The notes beneath the pieces are model-generated. The model was not told the origin of the DNA. It ran no database searches and saw nothing but the letters and a program-made list of their open reading frames with translations. This document shows, piece by piece, positions 50,757 to 59,688 of a DNA stretch of 64,000 nt (position 1 is the stretch's first letter; every line of letters starts with the position of its first letter). Source of the stretch: Sporocytophaga myxococcoides (GTDB taxonomy: Bacteria; Bacteroidota; Bacteroidia; Cytophagales; Cytophagaceae); assembly GCF_000775915.1 (NCBI RefSeq), contig NZ_BBLT01000006.1, positions 310,001-374,000 of the forward strand, given 5' to 3'. Position numbers and translations under genes: made by a program.

Positions 50757-51510
50757 AGTACAATTTGAATCCGTACAGCCGATTCTCAGGCCGAGTAATC
50801 GTACAGATGATTCTCAGACCGATCAGATTTCCCAATTTCGTCCGGCAGGATTCGGAGTCTCGTACAGCAGAAAAAATCCAATTTAAAATCGTACAGGCGA
50901 TTCTCCAGCCGATCAATTTTCCAAATTCCTGGGCTCCAGGACCGAATTTCCGTCCTCGTATACGCCGACAAAATCCATTTTGAATCCGTACAGACGATTC
51001 TCAGACCGATCAGATTTCCCAATTTCGTCCGGCTGGATTTCGGAGTTCCGTACAGCCAGAAAAATCCAATTTAATTTCGTACAGCCGATTCTCAGGAAGA
51101 TCAATTTTCCTAATTCCAGGTCGAAGATTCCGACCTCGTAAACGCCGACAAAATCCATTTTGAATCCGTACAGGCGATTCTCAGACCGACCAGTTTTTCC
51201 AAATTTCGTCCGGCCGGATTCGGTGTCCCGTACAGCCGGAAAAATTCTTTTCAAAATCGTACAGGAGATTCTCCAGCCGACCAATTTCCCAAATTCCCGA
51301 CCTGGACTCCAGGTCGAAGATTCCGTCCTCATATACGCCGACAAAATCCATTTTGAATCTGTATAGACGATTCTCCAGCCGATCAGATTTTCCCAATTTC
51401 ATCCGGACGGATTTTCAGATTCGGGGACTCGTAAAGCCGGAAAAAATCATTTTAAAATCGTACAGACGATTCTCAGAAGTGCAGTTTTCAGGAATTCCTG
51501 AACCAGACAT
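50757..51510. repeat. Degenerate ~90-bp tandem repeat array (two alternating half-units)
   Basis: The phrase CGTACAGnCGATTCTC recurs about nine times at ~90-100-bp spacing between 50770 and 51475. A larger ~180-193-bp period is marked by TACGCCGACAAAATCCATTT at 50961, 51141 (one difference) and 51334. Half-units alternate between a TTTCGTCCGG-containing and a TTCCAAATTCC-containing version. Base composition is distinctly more GC-rich than the flanks. Open frames occur on both strands only because the repeat lacks stops. Confidence 0.85.
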
Positions 51511-51574
51511 CTGGACAGAATTTTCAGGATCGTATATCTGGCATGGCTAAATCAAATAACATTAAAAGGGTGGT

Positions 51575-51678
51575 GGCCGAACCATCAGCGAGGGGAGCGT
51601 AAGCCTGAGGGAAGGAGCTTTGATGGTTCTTGATTTTTCTTTGGTTCGTTTCTTTGTATCAAAACAAAGAAATGAACA
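51575..51678 (+). repeat. Two-hairpin dispersed repeat, copy A
   Basis: Stem 1 GAACCATCA/TGATGGTTC encloses a GAGGGGAGCG-type loop. Stem 2 is GTTCGTTTCTTTGT/ACAAAGAAATGAAC around ATCAAA. Same family as 52714, 59689, 61953 and 63884. Confidence 0.85.
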
Positions 51679-52017
51679 AATCAGAGTCAGAGTCCGAGAA
51701 TTTAATAACCATGAAAATTTAGCAATTATAACAGGAGAGGAGCTTAAAAAATTTAAACCTAGTTAGTTTTATCAAAATCCTTCTTGAAATCTCTGTACTC
51801 AATTTTTTCCTGCTACTCTCCTGCCCTATGCTGAATGTTAATGCAAAAAAAATATAATTTGTCAATATTTTTAATATATTTACCTCGTGGTATTGTATTA
51901 CCGCCCCGTTTTTTGACATGCTGTTTTAAGATAAGCTATTGCTTGTGACCATTTCCATAATGACAAAATGCCATTTATTGATACTACTATTTATTGATGC
52001 TCCATACTAGAAACTTG

Positions 52018-52370
52018 ATCTACTGAAAACTTTGATTTATACTGAATAATCTATCTGCTGAAAACTTCGATCTATACTGAATAATCTATCTGCTGAAAAC
52101 TTCGATCTATACTAAATAATCTATCTGCTGAAAACTCCAATCTATACTGAATAATCCATCTGCTAAAAACTCCAATCTATACTGAATAATCCATCTGCTG
52201 AAAACTTCTATCTATACTAAATAACCTATCTGTTGAAAACTCCGATCTATACTGAATAATTTATCTGCTGAAAACTCCAATCTATACTGAATAATCCATC
52301 TGCTGAAAACTTCTATCTATACTGAATAATCTATCTACTGACAACTTCGATCTATACTGAATAATCCATA
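52018..52370. repeat. 35-bp tandem repeat, about ten copies
   Basis: The consensus contains CTGAAAACTTCGATCTATAC and TGAATAATCTATCTG. Copies fall at 52024, 52059, 52094, 52129, 52164, 52199, 52234, 52269, 52304 and 52339, exactly 35 bp apart with scattered point changes. No spacers, so not CRISPR. No reading frame is maintained. Confidence 0.9.
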
Positions 52371-52470
52371 TGAACCTACATTTAAAAACTAAGATAGGAA
52401 GCGGCCTAAGTGATTGTAAATTTTAAATCAAGTCGACAAATGGGCTGTCTTTAACTTAAATCTTATAGCA

Positions 52471-52569
52471 ATGAAGATTAAATTTTGTGTTAAAATTAAG
52501 CCTAAACATATATATAAATTAGTAAGTGGGATTGCATTATTGATAACAATTCTGAAATATCTACTTTAA
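52471..52569 (+). CDS. Possible 32-residue membrane peptide
   Basis: MKIKFCVKIKPKHIYKLVSG is followed by IALLITILKYLL and stop: a basic head and one hydrophobic helix. The stop lies 4 bp before a strong terminator that has no other gene in front of it, which is the main reason to list it. No Shine-Dalgarno is seen, as for many genes here. It could be chance. Confidence 0.35.
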   Translation: MKIKFCVKIKPKHIYKLVSGIALLITILKYLL

Positions 52570-52572
52570 ATT

Positions 52573-52609
52573 AAAACGGCAGCTTCTTATCGGAGCTGCC
52601 GTTTTTTTA
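52573..52609 (+). terminator. Strong intrinsic terminator
   Basis: AAAACGGCAGCT pairs perfectly with AGCTGCCGTTTT, followed by a T7 run. It has no conventional gene upstream, so it ends the transcript of the 32-codon ORF or of an RNA. Confidence 0.85.
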
Positions 52610-52713
52610 TATTCCAATGGAATATATATGAAGGTAATTATTCATCATTATCCTAGAGTGAACTTAAAAAAAATCCCTTCCTCAACCTCCCCGCAAAGAC
52701 AATGCGGAAACTG

Positions 52714-52810
52714 TCCCTTTCTTTGCTTGGATCAAAGAAAGGAACCAAAGAAAATCAAGAACCAAAAAAGCTTCCAGCCCCTCTCCTCCCCGCACCTCGC
52801 TTTTGGTTCT
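52714..52810 (-). repeat. Two-hairpin dispersed repeat, copy E (inverted)
   Basis: On the minus strand: stem 1 GAACCAAAA/TTTTGGTTC and stem 2 GTTCCTTTCTTTG/CAAAGAAAGGGAC. It is the most diverged copy, and its stem 1 changes are paired on both sides. Oriented opposite to copy B, so E and B bracket the genes from 52995 to 59438. Confidence 0.75.
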
Positions 52811-52994
52811 CCCCTGCGCTCTCGGCGTGTTTCGCCAGCCCTCAAAATCCAACCGCACACACATCCTTCAACTGATACACCGGCCTCCGGCCGCTGTATT
52901 AATAAGGTTAATCTTCTTCAAGTTCTTATAAACCTTAGGAAAGAATTTAATAATATTTTATATTAAACGACTAATTATTAATGCAAATAAAATA

Positions 52995-53699
52995 ATGGCA
53001 AGCCTGATTTTAAGAAAGACTCCCCAAAATTGGTATGAAGATCATCTTAAGTTTACTCTGGAATTAGTTGAATCTTTCATCAATAGTACCGAAAAGCAAA
53101 TTTTAATAAGCATTCAAGAATTCATTAATACGAAAGAGACTATTGATTATGACGAAGATGATGAATTGAATACTATTCAAACTGTCGAGATGCATAATGG
53201 GCTAGATAGCTTAACTTGGGATATTGATACAATATTTAAAGAACATTTTCCAAATCTTCAAAGGAGGTCTGCCTTTATAACATTATTTGGTTTTTTAGAA
53301 TATGAATTAGATCAGTTATGTATTCTATTTGAAAAAAATGAAAACTATAAAGTTCAATTAAAAGATTTTAAGGATTCTGGGATAGAAAGATCAATGAGTT
53401 ATTTGGAAAAAGTAGCAAATTTAGGAGACATAAAAGTCAATAATAATACTTGGGATGAAATAAAGTCGATAAAACTAATAAGAAATACAGTTGTTCATAA
53501 TGATGGAAAACTAGTTTCCTCAGATGGTAAATCAAGAACTGCTGAATTAATCTATATTAAAAAATGTATTTTTCTTGAAGGAGATAATGAAATAATTCTC
53601 AAAGACGGTTTTTTAATTCATGTATTAAGGATTTTTGAACAACTATTTATTAAGCTTGATAATTTGATTAAGGATAAGTATAAGAATGGTTCTAACTAG
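52995..53699 (+). CDS. HEPN-motif protein, putative RNase or toxin
   Basis: 234 residues, cytoplasmic, Asp/Glu-rich. The only diagnostic element is R163-NTVV-H168 in KLIRNTVVHNDGK, an R-x4-H with a polar residue after Arg, the HEPN RNase active-site pattern, placed on the penultimate helix as expected. The preceding helices (FITLFGFLEYELDQLCILFE) fit the all-helical HEPN/RiboL-PSP-like fold. HEPN proteins act as RNases in toxin-antitoxin, CRISPR-associated and abortive-infection systems. No cognate nucleotidyltransferase partner adjoins it. It converges on the DUF4238 gene, 33 bp apart. Confidence 0.6.
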   Translation: MASLILRKTPQNWYEDHLKFTLELVESFINSTEKQILISIQEFINTKETIDYDEDDELNTIQTVEMHNGLDSLTWDIDTIFKEHFPNLQRRSAFITLFGFLEYELDQLCILFEKNENYKVQLKDFKDSGIERSMSYLEKVANLGDIKVNNNTWDEIKSIKLIRNTVVHNDGKLVSSDGKSRTAELIYIKKCIFLEGDNEIILKDGFLIHVLRIFEQLFIKLDNLIKDKYKNGSN

Positions 53700-53732
53700 C
53701 TTATGGGAGGCTTATTTATTTGATTCCCCAAG

Positions 53733-54968
53733 TTATTCTTTGCTAAAATCAAAATCCATATCTCTGGGACAAATAACCCACTTATAAAAATTATCGAAAC
53801 ATTTTTTATTAATATATTCCATCTCCGTTTCACTAGCATGATATACAACCTCACCCTTATATTGCTTAAATGGATAATCTGATTTAAGAGTTTTAGGGTT
53901 ATGAATGTAAACTAAATAATTGGGGGACAAAGGAAAATATATTTCAGTGTTAAAATTAAACCAATCAATATCTATATTTTCAATAATAACAGGTGAATCA
54001 GTTGTATACCAATGATCACCTTCTTTAGCTTGTAAGAAAATAAAATTTAATTGAGCAATTTCTAAATTAAATTGATTCATTAAAATTACACTTGCTCTAT
54101 TGATGAGATCATGAGTTGGTATTTCAAAGTACTTTTCATCTATTCCGGGTACATGCCTTGAAAGATATTTAAGAAAATGAATACGATCTTCGGAATTCAG
54201 AACGCCTTCAATATGCAGTCTAAAAGGCATAGATCTAACTAAAAGATTAGCAACTACCATAACTAAATATGTTTGTGAATTGCTGCACAACCTTTTATTA
54301 TTTTCTAGTTCATTTAAAATTTGAGGATATTGAGTTTCTATTATTGAACTATAATCTTCTAAAGCATAGGCAACTTCTTTATCGGTACTAACAATAGTAA
54401 ATATATTATCCTCTGTTAAAAAAGTTTTTATACTTTTACGTCTAGGTTTATGAAAACCTGGCTCAATAAGGCAAACCTTGGGTGTAGTACCTTGTAAAAA
54501 GGAAAACTGCTTTAAGTAAACATATGGAATTATGTGTTGGTCTTGTTTTTTTAATGAGTCATTTACCTTTTCTGTCTGAGAATGGATACTAGCATAAGTT
54601 AATTTAAATAAACTTTCTAACCATTCATGTTTTTCCTCTTCATCCATTTTTTTTAGTTTCAAACTAAGATCATCTTTAATTATTTTCCTCTGCTCTTGAG
54701 AGAGTACTATATCTTTTGACGATTCAAAATCTGAAATAAGCTGAAGTAAGAGTTGATCATTTTCTATCTTTTTTATATCGACAAATTCTTCAAATTTCTC
54801 TTTCAGTTTCACTGAGAATGATTCTAGCTGATATTCATTTTCAGCAGACAAATAATTTTGAAGTTTTGATGATGCATTTTTCTTTACTTCATTTAACAGA
54901 AGAGACGCGGCTTCTGTATATTGTTTTTCATCCATCAATTCCACAAATTTTTTTATCTCTATCTCCAT
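53733..54968 (-). CDS. DUF4238 protein
   Basis: 411 residues. The first ~140 residues are a charged helical N-terminal extension with coiled-coil character. The DUF4238 signature follows: KKQDQHIIPYVYLKQFSF (~144-161; family pattern QH-x-P-x-x-x-L-x-x-F), then VCLIEPGFHKPRRKSIKTFL, and near the C-terminus HWYTTDSPVIIENID and FPLSPNYLVYIHN. The function of DUF4238 is not established; it is frequent in accessory regions and near mobile or defence genes. The start ATG is preceded by AAATA with no SD. It is the downstream-most of four consecutive minus-strand genes with nuclease-like neighbours, but gaps of 60-350 bp argue for separate promoters. Confidence 0.7.
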   Translation of the reverse strand: MEIEIKKFVELMDEKQYTEAASLLLNEVKKNASSKLQNYLSAENEYQLESFSVKLKEKFEEFVDIKKIENDQLLLQLISDFESSKDIVLSQEQRKIIKDDLSLKLKKMDEEEKHEWLESLFKLTYASIHSQTEKVNDSLKKQDQHIIPYVYLKQFSFLQGTTPKVCLIEPGFHKPRRKSIKTFLTEDNIFTIVSTDKEVAYALEDYSSIIETQYPQILNELENNKRLCSNSQTYLVMVVANLLVRSMPFRLHIEGVLNSEDRIHFLKYLSRHVPGIDEKYFEIPTHDLINRASVILMNQFNLEIAQLNFIFLQAKEGDHWYTTDSPVIIENIDIDWFNFNTEIYFPLSPNYLVYIHNPKTLKSDYPFKQYKGEVVYHASETEMEYINKKCFDNFYKWVICPRDMDFDFSKE

Positions 54969-55046
54969 ATTTATTTATAAAGTATTTAAGTAGGTTCAAT
55001 TCAGGTCTACAATTTTCATTGTTCAACCGTCTTATTATTTATTTAC

Positions 55047-55724
55047 CTATTTTTCTTCTTTAGTTAAGTGTTTAATAATTTCTTCGTTCGAGTTAAATTG
55101 TCCTACTTCACTTAAGTAATCAAAATAAAACTTAGTCTTTTCATAAAACATACAATATATTTCTCCGTTTTTAACCCAAGTTTTTAGTAAGTAATTTTTC
55201 TTGTGATTAATGTCTAAAAACAAATGACAATCTGTATTTCGAGCGATTAAGTATGTCCATTGTCTCTTATTTTTCCAAGTTGCTTTATAGAATTGCCCGG
55301 ATTTTTCAATATCAAATGTATTTTTGAAATATTTAGTTGCATCTACAATCCAAGTTAATCGCTGATTAGATACACGTTTATAGAATTCTATTCTTTCTCT
55401 TACAATCCTGATATCTATGGGGGAAAGTTGTATTTCGATGATCGTGTTATTGTTGCCCACAATATCTGCCCGGTGTTCATTATTTTCACCAAAAATAATT
55501 TCACAACTATCATCTTTAACTAAAGATTTCCAATTGCAATGCCATATTGTTTCATTTTCATACCCCTCAGGCATTTGAGGTTTATCCCCAATATATGACC
55601 AATATTGCCTGAGTTCACCGACTTTAGCTTTTACTGGCATTCCAGACCAAGGACACTCTCCAATATCACCAGATATCGCATACTTTGCTCTTAATCTCTT
55701 TCCATTAAATTTTGCTATTTGCAT
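55047..55724 (-). CDS. CoiA-like PD-(D/E)xK nuclease domain protein
   Basis: 225 residues, no signal peptide. Competence protein CoiA-like layout: a short N-terminal Cys-containing strand (GECPWSGMPVKAKVGELRQYWS), the helix-turn with ETIWHCNWKSL, then the nuclease core HRADIVGNNNTIIEIQLSPID (Asp in RAD, Glu-x-Gln in IEIQLS; residues ~83-105), followed by an RERIEFYKR helix. In this family the E-x-Q variant replaces E-x-K. Predicted to cut DNA in the cytoplasm; role unknown. Next to another CoiA-like gene on the same strand (86 bp apart). Confidence 0.7.
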   Translation of the reverse strand: MQIAKFNGKRLRAKYAISGDIGECPWSGMPVKAKVGELRQYWSYIGDKPQMPEGYENETIWHCNWKSLVKDDSCEIIFGENNEHRADIVGNNNTIIEIQLSPIDIRIVRERIEFYKRVSNQRLTWIVDATKYFKNTFDIEKSGQFYKATWKNKRQWTYLIARNTDCHLFLDINHKKNYLLKTWVKNGEIYCMFYEKTKFYFDYLSEVGQFNSNEEIIKHLTKEEK

Positions 55725-55810
55725 ATTACAGTTTTTACTTTTACGATATCAGGAATCATCAATTACTATTTTTAATTTTTATTATACTAACCCTCAAATC
55801 AACTTATTCT

Positions 55811-56521
55811 TCAACGTTTTCTCTTTCGACTTTTCTTTCTCCTACTTTTCTCTAATAGTTTTTTTATGCCACAAAATGCACCGAACGAAACACCTGCTGC
55901 TAAAGCTATTTCCATTAGAGACCAATTTTTATCAATGATTTTAAAACTTTCATCATCGTCATTGTAATAAACAATCCAGTCTTTCAGCCTAGTTTTTTCA
56001 ATCAATTCTTCTTTAAGAGACTTTTGTATTTCTGAAATATTCTGAGCATTATAAAACTCTTTTAGACTTATTTCAATAACTGGTTTATTAATACTTTTCA
56101 AAATGGAGACTTTACCTGGTTTATCTTTTAAAAAACTTGTAACAGCGATTTCTACAATCAAATCCTGATGTCCATTACTTAGAATTAAATCCGGTCTTAT
56201 TCCTTCTATCGATTGTTCCAATCTAACCTTACTGTATTCAAACTTTATGTTGCTTTCGCCCTTCTTTAAAACGACATAATTATGAGATTCAAAAATTCTT
56301 TTGGACTCAAGATGTAATTCTGTTTCACTCTGGCCACCAGAACATCTTGAAAGTTTATCAAAATGAAAAAAGCAACTTTCCTTTATCCGCGAAATCCGCG
56401 ATCCCACTTGCCCTCCACATTCGGGACAAATACATCCACAATCTAAACCAAGGCCTGGCTCAAATTCATTAACATTAACATACTGTCCATCCTTTATTGC
56501 CCAAGTCAATTCTGCAGCCAT
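55811..56521 (-). CDS. CoiA-like nuclease with zinc ribbon and C-terminal hydrophobic helix
   Basis: 236 residues. An N-terminal CGCICPECGG half zinc ribbon (~28-37) precedes CFFHFDK and CSGGQSETELHLESKR, the CoiA-type (Cys, H-F, E-S-E-x-H) opening. The nuclease core is IRPDLILSNGHQDLIVEIAV (Asp ~110, Glu ~123). The usual ExK lysine is replaced in VEIAVTSFL, so activity is uncertain. A hydrophobic segment (MEIALAAGVSFGAF, ~208-221) followed by a strongly basic tail (KSRRKKSRKRKR) suggests membrane anchoring with the tail in the cytoplasm. Paired with the CoiA-like gene downstream. Confidence 0.7.
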   Translation of the reverse strand: MAAELTWAIKDGQYVNVNEFEPGLGLDCGCICPECGGQVGSRISRIKESCFFHFDKLSRCSGGQSETELHLESKRIFESHNYVVLKKGESNIKFEYSKVRLEQSIEGIRPDLILSNGHQDLIVEIAVTSFLKDKPGKVSILKSINKPVIEISLKEFYNAQNISEIQKSLKEELIEKTRLKDWIVYYNDDDESFKIIDKNWSLMEIALAAGVSFGAFCGIKKLLEKSRRKKSRKRKR

Positions 56522-56869
56522 ATTTATATGATCAATGATTTATAGAATTAAGATCAAATTCAATTAACATATTTTTGAATAATTTACTATTTGGGCGTGG
56601 TCTCAAATCCATGCCCACAAACCTACCCATATTTTCGACACGGCTGTCCGCTGCAAGTCCGCGCAGACACACAACCAACCCTTAGCGGGCTTTCCACTTC
56701 CATCCTCACGCATTGACTTTTCATGCCTTTTTCGTACCTCAAAAGCATTCAAAGTAATATCGGATGTAAGAGTTACGAAATTTACTTTTATTATTATTAA
56801 AGGCCAGATCAAATTTCGTAACACTTACAATTTTATAAAAAAATATACTGGAGAATTAGTGTCCGAATA
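56522..56869. other. Gene-free region with an 18-bp inverted repeat
   Basis: Left arm 56766-56783 (GTAAGAGTTACGAAATTT) and right arm 56811-56828 (AAATTTCGTAACACTTAC) match except for one position, 27 bp apart. The adjoining 56640-56750 is unusually GC-rich. The CGAAATTT edge recurs at the outer end of the 50524-50620 hairpin. No ORF is supported. Confidence 0.6.
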
Positions 56870-58585
56870 TCACCCCTTTGGTAAATTATCAGTTAAGTTA
56901 AATGTAGTTATTATCTCTTTAATGTAATTAGGATCTTTATCAAAGTCCTTGTTGAATTTCTTAATTACAATGCTTTCAAAATTTTCATTTTCCTTCCATA
57001 GACTTTCAACTGATCGATTTCTGAAATGTCGCTTTTCAGCTTTTTTTAATTCCAAATGAAAATAATCAATAAGGTCATTTAGTTTTATTTTGCTAAAAAC
57101 ATTTAAATGATCAAGAAAAAAGGTTAAATCAATAAAAGTTAAATCTCTAATTCCATTAAACGATTGATGTAAATTTTCCTGGTCGATTCTTCTCCTAAAT
57201 TCTTTCTTAAGATAATTATTTATCCCATATACTCTAAAAAACTTATCCGTGTAAACTATAATGGGATAAATCACAATATTTCTTGTTTTTAGATTTAACT
57301 CATTATATCCTTTTTCCTCAAAAGGCTCTTCCGTAAGTTTTTTTATTTGTTTAACAATTTGACCTATGCCCTTTTTTTTAGTGTTAAATTTAATATCTAT
57401 ATGTTCTTTTATCTTTTCATAAGAGTAAGAGTTTATAACATCAGTTGAAATGTATGTATCTTTTAATTCAAATAAATAAATGTACTTGCCATTTCGAACA
57501 TACGCATCTGGAAAATTTGAAGTACCATTATCAAAAAGGACTTTTGCATATCTACTTTTAAAGATATATTTTACAATTCTCTGGAATGTATATTTCTCTG
57601 TAATATTTGATGAAATGTATTTTTTTAAATCTTCAAATTTTGTAAATTTTTCATTCTCCTTAATTCCAGAATTTGAGTAAAAGTCAAAAAGTAACCCATC
57701 ATACATTTTATTAGTTATGTAGTTCCAATTAAGAACTAAATATTGTTCTTCTCCAATTTTATATAATGGCTTATCTTTAAAGCCTGTAAAATTTTGCTTA
57801 CTTTTTTTGTATCTTTCTTTGTATTCATGAATATTTAATGACAATGATTCAAGCAGATATTCATATCTATCAGACTTATTCAAAAAGAATTTATAAAAAC
57901 CACTTCCTTCCTTTTCATTGAGATTAGCCCAACCACTTTCCAACAAGTTTGATAACCCAATAACATAATCCCATCCTGTTTTCATACCATTCTTATTCAG
58001 AAATTGGATTACGTATTCTTTGTAAGGAGAATTATGCTCTAAATAATTTAAAAAAATCATTCCCTTTATCATTTCAGGAATTGGATAGATAGAATGATTT
58101 ACTTCAATTTGTTCAATTATAATGGGCCAAGTCTTTATTGAAAAAAAATCGTCATCTTCATTAACAATTGACTTATCAATAGCGTCAGTATAATTTATAT
58201 TTATTCTTTCAACGATTAAAAGATATGCTTTCAAAAAGTTTAAATCCGCTTCAGCTGCCCCATCTGATGCTTCGAAGACTCTATAATTGAGTAACTCCCA
58301 GTGAATAAATTCAAGATTGTATAACTTTGCAAAAATTACTCCTTTATATTTAGCAGTTAACTTCTTAATTATTTTATTTCTTAGTACAGGTTCCTGCCTT
58401 CTTAATAAAATCCCCAAAATTTTAAATTGAGTATTATTATCATCACTTTTTACATATAGCTCTGCGTTAATAAATGCAAGGAAAGTTATACATGTTTCTG
58501 AAGGAATATTTTTCAATAAATCTTCTAGATTTGGAATTGGTTCATCGAAAATATCTGTAAAGGCCGGAGTTGGAGTAAATCCCAT
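56870..58585 (-). CDS. Large protein with PD-(D/E)xK nuclease-like motif
   Basis: 571 residues, no signal or membrane segment, Lys/Asn/Ile-rich. The first ~330 residues are helical with no recognised domain. At ~357-376 lies FPDAYVRNGKYIYLFELKD: Asp-x13-Glu-Leu-Lys, with strands before and between them exactly as in restriction-endonuclease-like folds. It is followed by a Lys-rich helix (KTKKKGIGQIVKQIKKLTEE-like) that could contact DNA and by another strand (RNIVIYPIIVYTDKFFRVYG). The arrangement of a long helical N-terminus with a C-terminal REase-like domain is seen in several defence proteins, but I cannot assign a family. It is 26 bp downstream of the DUF5677-like gene, so the two probably form an operon. 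Confidence 0.65.
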   Translation of the reverse strand: MGFTPTPAFTDIFDEPIPNLEDLLKNIPSETCITFLAFINAELYVKSDDNNTQFKILGILLRRQEPVLRNKIIKKLTAKYKGVIFAKLYNLEFIHWELLNYRVFEASDGAAEADLNFLKAYLLIVERININYTDAIDKSIVNEDDDFFSIKTWPIIIEQIEVNHSIYPIPEMIKGMIFLNYLEHNSPYKEYVIQFLNKNGMKTGWDYVIGLSNLLESGWANLNEKEGSGFYKFFLNKSDRYEYLLESLSLNIHEYKERYKKSKQNFTGFKDKPLYKIGEEQYLVLNWNYITNKMYDGLLFDFYSNSGIKENEKFTKFEDLKKYISSNITEKYTFQRIVKYIFKSRYAKVLFDNGTSNFPDAYVRNGKYIYLFELKDTYISTDVINSYSYEKIKEHIDIKFNTKKKGIGQIVKQIKKLTEEPFEEKGYNELNLKTRNIVIYPIIVYTDKFFRVYGINNYLKKEFRRRIDQENLHQSFNGIRDLTFIDLTFFLDHLNVFSKIKLNDLIDYFHLELKKAEKRHFRNRSVESLWKENENFESIVIKKFNKDFDKDPNYIKEIITTFNLTDNLPKG

Positions 58586-58610
58586 CTTATTTATTCATTA
58601 GTTATTCTTA

Positions 58611-59438
58611 CTAAAGCTCCCAAAAATTATTTTGAAGAATGGAAAACTCCTCAACATCCTTTTGTAACTTTTTTTCTGGATAATTTAAATGACAGTATAT
58701 TATTCCAATTCCTAGGATTAAATATTTCAGCGATGCAATAATATTCCCCAAATCTATATCCATTCCTCGTCCTTGAAGGAAGTGAGTCATTATACCGAAA
58801 TGTTCATACTTTGAATAATAGGTATAAAGATCGTAAACCTTTGAATACTTTTTAGTCAGCTTGTGGCTATTAATTCTAGTGAATAACTGTTTAGGAGTGA
58901 TAAAATTCTTATCAATTAAGTTTTTCCAAGGTTCATCAAAATCAAGTTCTTGGTTGTTAAATAAAAAATTATAGTCAGAATGCAGTTTTATAACTCCCTT
59001 TTTATAATGCTCTTTTGTCAAAATACCATTTTCTATTGCGGTATTTAAGTATTTCAGAGAATTTTGAATTTGATCAGAAGCTAAACAATTAATTTGATCA
59101 TTGTATTTTTTCTCTCCTTCAATATCATCCTGAGATTTTATGTCCGAATAGTAGGTATTTAGGAAGGCTATTGTCATAAAATCTAAAAGACCAGTTCGTG
59201 TAATAAGCCCAATGGATGTTTCAACTTTAGGATTACTTCTATAATGGATTAATAAAATTTTTATACTTTCAAGTCCAAACACGAACCTTTCAAGATAGCA
59301 TATGTATGTAAATACAGATAATTCATAGTGATCATTAGGAAACTTTGATAATGAAGAAACACCGATTTTATTAATTTGAGATAACAACTCTATAGACTGT
59401 TTAAGTTTTTCCTCATTTTCCTTAGATAGCTTTTCCAT
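58611..59438 (-). CDS. Helical protein resembling DUF5677
   Basis: 275 residues, almost entirely helical. The segment LYTYYSKYEHFG (~207-218) matches the Y-x-x-x-S-x-x-x-H motif of DUF5677-like and related HEPN-fold proteins. An earlier helix pair (IGLITRTGLLDFMTIAFLNT) matches the R-x-x-x-E/D region. No catalytic HEPN R-x4-H is present. It is first in a two-gene unit with the nuclease-like gene downstream (26 bp gap). It might be the regulatory or sensor partner of that protein (inference). Confidence 0.6.
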   Translation of the reverse strand: MEKLSKENEEKLKQSIELLSQINKIGVSSLSKFPNDHYELSVFTYICYLERFVFGLESIKILLIHYRSNPKVETSIGLITRTGLLDFMTIAFLNTYYSDIKSQDDIEGEKKYNDQINCLASDQIQNSLKYLNTAIENGILTKEHYKKGVIKLHSDYNFLFNNQELDFDEPWKNLIDKNFITPKQLFTRINSHKLTKKYSKVYDLYTYYSKYEHFGIMTHFLQGRGMDIDLGNIIASLKYLILGIGIIYCHLNYPEKKLQKDVEEFSILQNNFWEL

Positions 59439-59592
59439 AATAGCGACGATGCAACATTGAATAAATATGTAATAATTTAACTTAAAAAATTTAATTTTAA
59501 AAAAACACTCCCTAATTTGATCATTCTCAAAACATTACTACCTTTACAACTCACCATAGCTGGTTGATAATAAAAACAACCCAACGTTTTTG

Positions 59593-59625
59593 AGCCTTTT
59601 CAGATGGATAAGGCTTTTTTTATTT
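59593..59625 (+). terminator. Plus-strand terminator without an obvious gene
   Basis: AGCCTT (59594-59599) pairs with AAGGCT (59610-59615), then T7. The U-run is on the plus strand, but the nearest upstream gene is on the minus strand, so a small RNA between ~59460 and 59625 is possible. Confidence 0.55.
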
Positions 59626-59688
59626 TATAGCTACTCATAAAACTCCTTTCTCAATTTCAATCTTACAATTTCTACATTAAAGTGCGTT

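Noticed and set aside
50741-51402. Several overlapping 65-143-codon ORFs on both strands
   Set aside because: They are generated by the stop-poor tandem repeat; frames shift between copies because unit lengths are not multiples of three, and products on the two strands are equally plausible.
52018-52370. CRISPR array
   Set aside because: Repeats are directly adjacent with no unique spacers and there are no cas genes.
52628-52966. 112-codon plus-strand ORF
   Set aside because: It runs through repeat copy E and low-complexity Pro/Ser codons; no protein-like segment.
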